Shown here: positions 40,524 through 46,635 of the stretch, piece after piece
Numbering within the stretch: position 1 is the first letter of the stretch
Layout: the number at the start of each line of letters is the position of its first letter
Assembly (NCBI GenBank): GCA_017615245.1
Contig: JAGAAL010000033.1
Span: 1-46,635 of the forward strand
Source: Bacteroidaceae bacterium
Lineage (GTDB): Bacteria > Bacteroidota > Bacteroidia > Bacteroidales > Bacteroidaceae
Length of the DNA: 46,635 nt
Direction: 5' to 3'
Translations under genes and position numbers: made by a program
The notes under the pieces: generated by a model
Databases searched by the model: none
Told to the model about the DNA's origin: nothing
The model's input: the letters and a program-made list of their open reading frames with translations, nothing else

Positions 40524-43500
40524 ATGTTGAAGAAATTGTGTTCGATCATTGCCCTGCTGACACTTGTGGTTTCAGCAGCAATGGCACAGGTAACCACGTC
40601 AGGCATGTCTGGTAAGGTTACAAGCAACAATGAGGAAGTCATTGGTGCACACATTCAGGCAGTACATACACCCTCTGGGACAAAGTATGTAGCTGTCACC
40701 AACGTAAACGGCCGTTACAGCATCCAAGGTATGCGTCCAGGCGGTCCTTACGAAGTAACTGTATCTTATGTAGGTTACGACACAAAAACGGTGCGTAACA
40801 TCACCCTGCAACTGGGTGAAACCTACAGTCTCAATGTCAACATGTCGGAAACGGCTACGGAGCTAAGCAATGTAGTTGTCGAAGGTATTGCTTCGAAGTT
40901 CTCGAACGAGAAGATGGGTAGTGTGACCAACATCTCGAACGAGGAAATGATGAACATGCCGAACGTCAGCCGTAGCATTACCGACATTACTCGCCTGTCG
41001 CCATACGGCGGTAACGGTATGAAGTTTGCTGGTCAGGACGGACGTACCGCCAATTTCACTGTCGATGGTGCCAACTTCAACAACAATTTCGGATTGAGCG
41101 ACCTGCTTCCTGGTGGTGGCAGCCCTATCTCAATCGATGCTATCGAGGAGATACAGGTGGTTGTTTCTCCATACGACGTACGCCAAACGAACTTCATCGG
41201 AGGTGGTGTGAACGCCATTACAAAGTCGGGAACAAACCAATACAAGGGTACTGCCTACATCTTCCATCACAACGAGAACATGCGTGGTAGCAACGTAGCA
41301 GGAACAGACATCCCAACGGCTCGTGAAACTGACCGCACCACAACCTACGGTATGACATTAGGCGGACCTATCATCAAGAATAAGTTGTTCTTCTTTGTCA
41401 ATGCTGAATATGTGAAGACTCCTACCACAGTTATCAAGTGGAGGGCTTCAGATGCTGACAACCCACCAAGTGCCGACATGCAGCGCTCTTATGCCACAGC
41501 TGCCGACATGCAGCGTGTAAGTGACTTTGTGCGTGAAACCTATGGCTACGAGACAGGCTCATTTACCAACTTCCCTGCCGACGAGACCAACACAAAGATT
41601 CTGGCCCGCATCGACTGGAACATCACAGATAAGCATAAGTTGGCTTTCCGTTACAACTTCACCCATAACCTGGCTTGGAAAGAACCTAATGGCTCTTCAA
41701 TGGACGGAGGCACACGCTCACCATTCAACCGTGTATCGCTCTACTCTATGTCGTTTGCCAACTCTATGTATTCGGCAAAGAACGATGTACACTCATTCTC
41801 GTTCGACCTGAACAGTCGCCTGAGCGACAATCTGTTCAACCAGTTCCTCACGGCCTTCTCGAAACAGACCGACCCAATTCGTGATTCCAAGTCAGCTGAG
41901 TTCCCATTCATCGATATTCAAGACGGAACAGGCACCAACACGCAATATATGGCACTCGGTTACGAGTTGTTCACTTGGAACAACGCTGTAAACAATACGG
42001 TGTTCAACATGAAGGACGATATCACCTACTACTTGAACAACCACAAGATTATGGGTGGTATCAGCTACGAATATCAAATGGCTGACAACCAGTATATGCG
42101 TAGCGGTACAGGTTATTATCGTTATTCCAGTGTAGAAGACTTTATCAACGGAGCCACTCCTGATGTAGTATGTCTCACCTACGGCTACGACGGCAATCAA
42201 AAGCCTGCATCTCGCGTGAAATACAATAAATTAGGTGTATATGCACAGGACGAATGGAACGTGAACGACAAACTGAAACTGACCTATGGACTTCGTCTCG
42301 ATGGTCTGTTCTTCAACAACAGCGATGTGATTACCAACAAAGCCATCCTTAACCTCGACTATGACGGACGCCATATCGACACAGGTAAGTGGCCTTCTGC
42401 CAACATTATCTTCTCGCCACGTTTCGGCTTCAGCTACGATGTATTTGGCGACAAGACCTTGAAGATACGTGGAGGCTCTGGTTGGTTCTCTGGCCGTCTG
42501 CCACTCGTATTCTTCACCAACATGCCACAAGGATCGGGTATGATTCAGAACCAAGTGTCCATCAACGCCAGCTCTGCTGCCAAGATGGGCTTCGGCATGG
42601 ACGAGTTCAATGGAGGTCTGGTAACTGACGCCAACGGAAAGGCAACCATCGATGCCCTCTACCAGAAACTGATCGGATTAGGCTATCCTACCACTCCAGG
42701 CGATGGCACCGTACCTTCTTCCATCTCTGCCGTTGATTCCAAGTTCAAGATGCCACAGGTATGGAAAACATCTTTGGCTATCGACTACGTGATTCCTGCT
42801 TCATTCCCATTAACAGTATCAGTAGAAGGAATGTTCAACAAGAACATCAACCAGACGACCATTTCCGACTGGAGCACCATGCCAGTAGAAGGCTTTGCTC
42901 GCTGGAACGGTGCAGACGACCGTCCAATCTATCCATCGAACTTCCGTACAGGCCCTAAGGCATTTGTACTGGAAAACACCAGCAAAGGTTATTCATGGTC
43001 GGCAGCTGTTACCCTCACAGCCAAACCAACAAAGTGGCTGAACATCACTGCGTCATACACTCATATGGCTAATAAGGAAATCACCAGCTTGCCTGGAAGC
43101 AATGCAGAGTCAGCATTCACATACATTCCAACCGTCAACGGACCTAACAACATCAAGTTGCACAATGCCTACAACGTAACTCCTGACCGCATCATCGCAG
43201 CTGCAACAGCTCAGGATCCACTTGGCAACCACTACAGCCTGATTTATGAAAGCTGGCGCGGAGGTTACAACTACTCATACATGTTGGCCAACGATATGAA
43301 CGGCGACGGATACACCTACGATGCCCTCTACATTCCAACTGACCAGCAGGTGGCAAACGGTGATTTCCGCTTTGCATCGGCTGACGACCAGCAGCGTTTC
43401 ATGGATTATGTACATGCTAACGACTATCTGAAGAAGCATCAGGGTGAATATGCAGAGGCATACAGCCACTACTCTCCTTGGGTACACCGCATTGATATCA

Positions 43501-43793
43501 GCTACAAGCACGACTTCAAGGTTAGGATTGCTCAGAACGTTCACAAACTGCAACTCAGTTTCGACGTGAAGAACGTACTCAACTTCTTCAACAATGAATG
43601 GGGTGTGAGCAAAGTCATGAACCCCGACCTCAACAGCGGACGTATCCTGAAGTACGAGAAGACCGATGCTGACGGCTATCCTGTATTCTCTACACCTAAG
43701 GCAGTAAACGGCGACGTCAAGACCTTCGTACCAAACAAGGTGATTGGTCAGTGCTGGTATGCAGCTATTGGTGTTAAGTATATGTTTAATTAA
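40524..43793 (+). CDS. Oar-like TonB-dependent outer-membrane receptor
   Basis: 1089 residues. Signal peptide (ending AAMAQ), a CarboxypepD_reg domain at about 25-110 (MSGKVTSNNEEVIGAHIQAV), a plug at about 125-240 (VVVEGIASKFSN.., FTVDGANFNNNFG, IDAIEEIQVVVSPYDVRQ, GGGVNAITKSGTNQYKG) and a 22-strand-type barrel ending WYAAIGVKYMFN. It belongs to the Oar-like receptors that work without a SusD partner. It would import a ligand using TonB energy. It is the first gene of an operon with an OB-fold lipoprotein (18 bp gap) and an S1/P1 nuclease, which suggests nucleic-acid fragments as the ligand; this is inference. Confidence 0.92.
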   Translation: MLKKLCSIIALLTLVVSAAMAQVTTSGMSGKVTSNNEEVIGAHIQAVHTPSGTKYVAVTNVNGRYSIQGMRPGGPYEVTVSYVGYDTKTVRNITLQLGETYSLNVNMSETATELSNVVVEGIASKFSNEKMGSVTNISNEEMMNMPNVSRSITDITRLSPYGGNGMKFAGQDGRTANFTVDGANFNNNFGLSDLLPGGGSPISIDAIEEIQVVVSPYDVRQTNFIGGGVNAITKSGTNQYKGTAYIFHHNENMRGSNVAGTDIPTARETDRTTTYGMTLGGPIIKNKLFFFVNAEYVKTPTTVIKWRASDADNPPSADMQRSYATAADMQRVSDFVRETYGYETGSFTNFPADETNTKILARIDWNITDKHKLAFRYNFTHNLAWKEPNGSSMDGGTRSPFNRVSLYSMSFANSMYSAKNDVHSFSFDLNSRLSDNLFNQFLTAFSKQTDPIRDSKSAEFPFIDIQDGTGTNTQYMALGYELFTWNNAVNNTVFNMKDDITYYLNNHKIMGGISYEYQMADNQYMRSGTGYYRYSSVEDFINGATPDVVCLTYGYDGNQKPASRVKYNKLGVYAQDEWNVNDKLKLTYGLRLDGLFFNNSDVITNKAILNLDYDGRHIDTGKWPSANIIFSPRFGFSYDVFGDKTLKIRGGSGWFSGRLPLVFFTNMPQGSGMIQNQVSINASSAAKMGFGMDEFNGGLVTDANGKATIDALYQKLIGLGYPTTPGDGTVPSSISAVDSKFKMPQVWKTSLAIDYVIPASFPLTVSVEGMFNKNINQTTISDWSTMPVEGFARWNGADDRPIYPSNFRTGPKAFVLENTSKGYSWSAAVTLTAKPTKWLNITASYTHMANKEITSLPGSNAESAFTYIPTVNGPNNIKLHNAYNVTPDRIIAAATAQDPLGNHYSLIYESWRGGYNYSYMLANDMNGDGYTYDALYIPTDQQVANGDFRFASADDQQRFMDYVHANDYLKKHQGEYAEAYSHYSPWVHRIDISYKHDFKVRIAQNVHKLQLSFDVKNVLNFFNNEWGVSKVMNPDLNSGRILKYEKTDADGYPVFSTPKAVNGDVKTFVPNKVIGQCWYAAIGVKYMFN

Positions 43794-43811
43794 TAAAGAT
43801 TTGAAGTCATT

Positions 43812-45467
43812 ATGAAATCCAAATATATATATATAATAGGTGTCGTCCTTGCAGCTCTCGCTTTCGCTGCTTGTTCTGATGACGACGAAAAGGCAGGTTC
43901 ATTGGACAGCATTGCACTCGACAAGACCTACCTCACTATCCCAATGACTGGCGGCGATGTGAATCTCACTATCAAGGCTAGAACAGAATGGGCATTCGAC
44001 AAAGTCGTGAAAGTGGGCACGCACAAGGATGATGCCGGCAAGACTATCACAGACTACGACTGTCTGCCTACATGGCTCACCGCTTCAGCACTCTCAGGCG
44101 GTGCTGGCGAGACTACAATTACATTCCACGCTGACGCAGCAACCAGCGGTCGCGAAGTGGAACTATGCATCTTAGCAGGTAAAGACAAGCAATTCGTCAT
44201 CGTACGTCAAGGTTCGCTCGATGCATCATCTGCCACCTGTGCAGAAGTGCTCGCAGGTTCTGACGGCAAGACCTATCGTGTGAAGGGAACTTGTACCGCT
44301 ATTGCCAACACCACATACGGCAACTGGTACCTCAACGATGGTACAGGCGAAGTCTATATCTACGGAACCCTCGATGCAAAGGGTGCAGAGAAGAACTTCA
44401 CCAGCCTCGGCATCGAACTGGGTGACGAAATCACCGTTGAAGGTCCAAGAAGCACCTATAACGGCACCGTGGAACTTGTGAATGTTACCGTACTCAAGAT
44501 TACCAAGTCGCTCATCAAAGTAGTGACAGAGAATCCTACTCTGGGTAAGGAAGGCGGTGAATTTGTTGTCAAGGCTGCCTACAAGGGCAATGGAACCATG
44601 GTAACCATCCCTGAGGAATACGACTGGATCAACATGGTGAAGATGGAGTATGTAGCAGGTGTGCCAACGAAGATCGAGGCTAATCCATGCGACACAGCAG
44701 TTATCACCTTCAAGGTGGATGCCAACACGGCTGGCGCACGTACTGGTATGGTTACTATCAGTTCTGCAAGCGGTAAGAACAATTCATCTGTCAACGTAAC
44801 CGTCAGTCAGGAAGGTTCAATCCAGGAAATATCTTGTGCGGACTTCAATGCATTGGAAGACGGCACGCCACTTTATAAGGTGACAGGTATCATCACGAAG
44901 GTTGCAAATACCACATATGGCAACATCTATATCAGAGACGCTTCTGGCGAAATGTACGTTTACGGAACATTGACGGCTGATGGTGAAGCCCAGAAATTCA
45001 CAGAAATGGGTCTCAAAGTGGGTGATGTCGTAACACTTGTTGGTCCTAAGTCTTCTTACAAAGGAAGTCCTCAGATGGTTAATGGTGTTTACCAATCACA
45101 CATCGCTGTTAAGCTCTCCCCATCGGGGGAGCAGATGAGCCTTAAGGACTTCATGGCACAAGAGGACAATACCAATACCTACTACCTCATCAGCGGAAAG
45201 GTTTGTGAGCCAACTGACGACGAGAAAGCCAACAACATGAAGTGGGACATCACCACTTACGGCAACTTCGTACTTGAAGACGAAGAAGGCACACGTCTCT
45301 ATATCTATGGTGTGTACATCGGCTGGGGAACAACGGACAAGAAGCAGTTTGGAACCCTCGGCATTGAGGAAGGCGACAACATTACGATGATTGCCTACAA
45401 GACCTCATACAAGGGCCTCATCGAAGGTGTTGGATACTACATGTATCACAGTTCTCCTGAAGAATAG
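43812..45467 (+). CDS. surface lipoprotein with BACON and OB-fold (YhcR-like) domains
   Basis: 551 residues. The lipobox FAAC places the lipid on Cys21. Domain order by eye: BACON-like beta domain (about 30-135), OB-fold (about 140-232; TYRVKGTCTAIANTTYGNWY, TGEVYIYGTL, GDEITVEGPRSTYNG), second BACON-like domain (about 235-335, ending NVTVSQEGS), second OB-fold (about 340-433; same motif VTGIITKVANTTYGNIYI) and third OB-fold (about 445-545). OB-folds of this type occur in extracellular nucleases such as Bacillus YhcR and probably bind nucleic acid. No catalytic domain is visible. It sits 5 bp before the nuclease gene. Confidence 0.85.
   Translation: MKSKYIYIIGVVLAALAFAACSDDDEKAGSLDSIALDKTYLTIPMTGGDVNLTIKARTEWAFDKVVKVGTHKDDAGKTITDYDCLPTWLTASALSGGAGETTITFHADAATSGREVELCILAGKDKQFVIVRQGSLDASSATCAEVLAGSDGKTYRVKGTCTAIANTTYGNWYLNDGTGEVYIYGTLDAKGAEKNFTSLGIELGDEITVEGPRSTYNGTVELVNVTVLKITKSLIKVVTENPTLGKEGGEFVVKAAYKGNGTMVTIPEEYDWINMVKMEYVAGVPTKIEANPCDTAVITFKVDANTAGARTGMVTISSASGKNNSSVNVTVSQEGSIQEISCADFNALEDGTPLYKVTGIITKVANTTYGNIYIRDASGEMYVYGTLTADGEAQKFTEMGLKVGDVVTLVGPKSSYKGSPQMVNGVYQSHIAVKLSPSGEQMSLKDFMAQEDNTNTYYLISGKVCEPTDDEKANNMKWDITTYGNFVLEDEEGTRLYIYGVYIGWGTTDKKQFGTLGIEEGDNITMIAYKTSYKGLIEGVGYYMYHSSPEE
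45115..45132. repeat. small REP-like palindrome inside the OB-fold lipoprotein gene
   Basis: CTCTCCCCATCGGGGGAG, stem CTCCCC/GGGGAG. It encodes LSPSGE in the linker between OB-folds 2 and 3. Confidence 0.5.
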
Positions 45468-45472
45468 AAGAC

Positions 45473-46246
45473 ATGAAGAAAGCCATACTAATATCTTTGG
45501 TTGCGATGTCACTCATCGCAACCGAAGGTTTGGCATGGGGACAGAAAGGACATGACGTCACCTGCGCTATCGCAGAGAAACATCTGACCAAACGTGCTAA
45601 ACGACATATCAAGAAGGTACTGGATGGCAAAAGCATTGTGTATTGGGGTAATTGGCTTGACAACGCAAGCCACACTCCCCAATATGAGTACACCAAGAGT
45701 TGGCACTACAAGAACATCAATGCCGACCAGACCTATGACGAAGTCCCCCCTTTCAAGGATGGTGATGTCGTTGTGGCCATCAACGAACAAATCAGTAAAT
45801 TGAAGTCGGGAGAACTGTCACACGAAGAGGAAGCTTTGGCATTGAAAATGCTTATCCATTTCTTGGGTGACATCCATCAGCCGATGCATTTAGGGCATCA
45901 GACCGACTTGGGTGGCAATCGGGTAAATGTGCTCTTCTTCAAAGAAGAGACCAACCTACACACCGTATGGGATACAGACCTTGTAGAGAGTGCTCATAAA
46001 TGGGGATATCCAGAATGGGTGGATCAAATTGACCGTCTCAACCGCAAAGAAAGAAAGGCGATTGAACAAGGCACTGCCGATGACTGGGCACGCGAAACTT
46101 ATCGCTATGCACAAGCGGTGTATGAAAACACTCCTGAAGGCACAAAAATCTCGTATGACTACGTAGCTAAATATACTCCGTTAGTAGAGCAGCAATTACT
46201 CAAAGGAGGTATCCGACTGGCTCGTATCCTTAACGAAATATACTGA
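45473..46246 (+). CDS. secreted S1/P1-family nuclease
   Basis: 257 residues. The signal peptide MKKAILISLVAMSLIATEG ends before LA|WGQKGHD, so the mature protein begins with Trp22, the N-terminal zinc ligand of the family. The other zinc ligands are visible: H27 of WGQKGH, WHY, HFLGDIHQPMH and NLHTVWDTDL. It cleaves single-stranded DNA and RNA and may also act as a 3'-nucleotidase. Complete in length. Third gene of the receptor operon. Confidence 0.92.
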   Translation: MKKAILISLVAMSLIATEGLAWGQKGHDVTCAIAEKHLTKRAKRHIKKVLDGKSIVYWGNWLDNASHTPQYEYTKSWHYKNINADQTYDEVPPFKDGDVVVAINEQISKLKSGELSHEEEALALKMLIHFLGDIHQPMHLGHQTDLGGNRVNVLFFKEETNLHTVWDTDLVESAHKWGYPEWVDQIDRLNRKERKAIEQGTADDWARETYRYAQAVYENTPEGTKISYDYVAKYTPLVEQQLLKGGIRLARILNEIY

Positions 46247-46347
46247 TTTTAGCACACAAAAGATACAAAACAGATTGCTAAGTTGCTGTTTTACACGATT
46301 TTACGTCGAAAAGTTGAAAAAAATTTTTCAGTTTAATCAGAAAGTAG

Positions 46348-46392
46348 TAACTTTGCAGTCCGTTTGCATCGCGGTGGGCAACCACATCGATG
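46348..46392 (+). promoter_or_regulatory. promoter and 5' leader hairpin of the second HU gene
   Basis: TAACTTTGC (46348-46356) predicts a start near 46363. The leader would then begin with the hairpin CATCG-C-GGTGG GCAA CCAC-AT-CGATG (46367-46392). Spacer 46247-46347 shows no gene and no clear terminator after the nuclease gene. Confidence 0.6.
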
Positions 46393-46438
46393 TAAAAAGA
46401 TATTGTGAATAGATACAACTAAGATAATACAATAAGAA

Positions 46439-46635
46439 ATGACAAAATTAGACATTGTTAATGCCATCTCAGAACAAACAGGCGTAGCCAATTCAGATGT
46501 GTACGCTGTCATCGAAGCGTTTACTGCAACAGTTAAAGACAACCTTCTTCAGGGAAACGAAATCTATCTACGTGGATTTGGTTCGTTTCTGATTAAGACG
46601 CGCAAAGAACGCACAGGACGTAATATCATTCAGAA
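46439..46635 (+). CDS. HU-family DNA-binding protein (partial, runs off the window)
   Basis: Sixty-five codons are visible from ATG 46439. The sequence MTKLDIVNAISEQTGVANSD, then VIEAFTATVKDNLLQGNEIYL and RGFGSFLIKTRKERTGRN is classical HU/IHF: N-terminal helices and the start of the DNA-binding arm with the GFGSF signature. It is a normal HU, unlike the acidic-tailed protein at 2402. The C-terminal 25-30 residues are beyond the window. Confidence 0.93.
   Translation, partial: MTKLDIVNAISEQTGVANSDVYAVIEAFTATVKDNLLQGNEIYLRGFGSFLIKTRKERTGRNIIQ

Noticed and set aside
46478-46490. 13-bp match between the HU gene and the spacer after tRNA-His (GGCGTAGCCAATT)
   Set aside because: A match of this length is expected by chance several times in 46 kb, and the flanks do not agree.

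Overview
The window looks like chromosome of a Bacteroidota species, most likely order Bacteroidales and probably Prevotellaceae. Reasons seen in the sequence: promoters carry the Bacteroidota -7 element TAnnTTTG (about 15 clear cases, several with TTTG or TTG 18-20 bp upstream); many secreted proteins and lipoproteins are of Bacteroidales types (Oar-like TonB receptor, BACON/OB-fold lipoprotein, C10 protease with leucine-rich repeats, BspA-like LRR protein, OmpA protein); and several proteins end in a short motif of the kind GLNIVNGxKVYVK that is common in Prevotella. Base composition is moderate and codon use is even, so most of the window reads as stable core chromosome rather than a large island.

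Layout. 1-2930: an ECF sigma factor with an unusual membrane partner, a small HTH protein, and a HU-like DNA-binding protein whose upstream region holds six tandem 22-bp repeats. 3081-9611 (minus strand): a housekeeping run dnaX - ftsB/divIC-like - membrane protein - purB - rRNA pseudouridine synthase - asnS. 9612-16657: LRR surface protein, FAD-dependent dehydrogenase, recA, an esterase/mtnN pair and a ROK kinase. 17001-24545 (minus): MORN-repeat protein, YhcH protein, glgB, two conserved Bacteroidales proteins, a DUF456 protein and a histidine kinase. 24623-27520 (minus): Dna2-like nuclease-helicase, preceded by a small structured RNA that I read as the SRP RNA. 27852-30754 (plus): dedA-type gene, ffh, folD, followed by tRNA-His with a duplicated 3' end. 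31098-36890 (minus): lipoproteins, OmpA protein, C10 protease. 37104-40181 (minus): two paralogous secreted proteins. 40524-46246 (plus): Oar-like TonB receptor, OB-fold lipoprotein and S1/P1 nuclease, which together look like a nucleic-acid scavenging operon. The window ends inside a second HU gene.

Themes. (1) Repeats: three tandem arrays with the same 22-bp period but unrelated sequence, a 41-bp array with compensatory changes in its dyad, and a dispersed G/C-rich palindrome that lies between genes and also inside three reading frames. (2) dnaX and recA share a nearly identical 45-bp promoter module with three heptamer repeats. (3) The sigma-factor partner combines a transmembrane segment with a TonB-receptor plug-like motif, a CarboxypepD_reg-like domain and a surface-protein-like C-terminus. 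All functions are read from sequence by eye; no database search was run.
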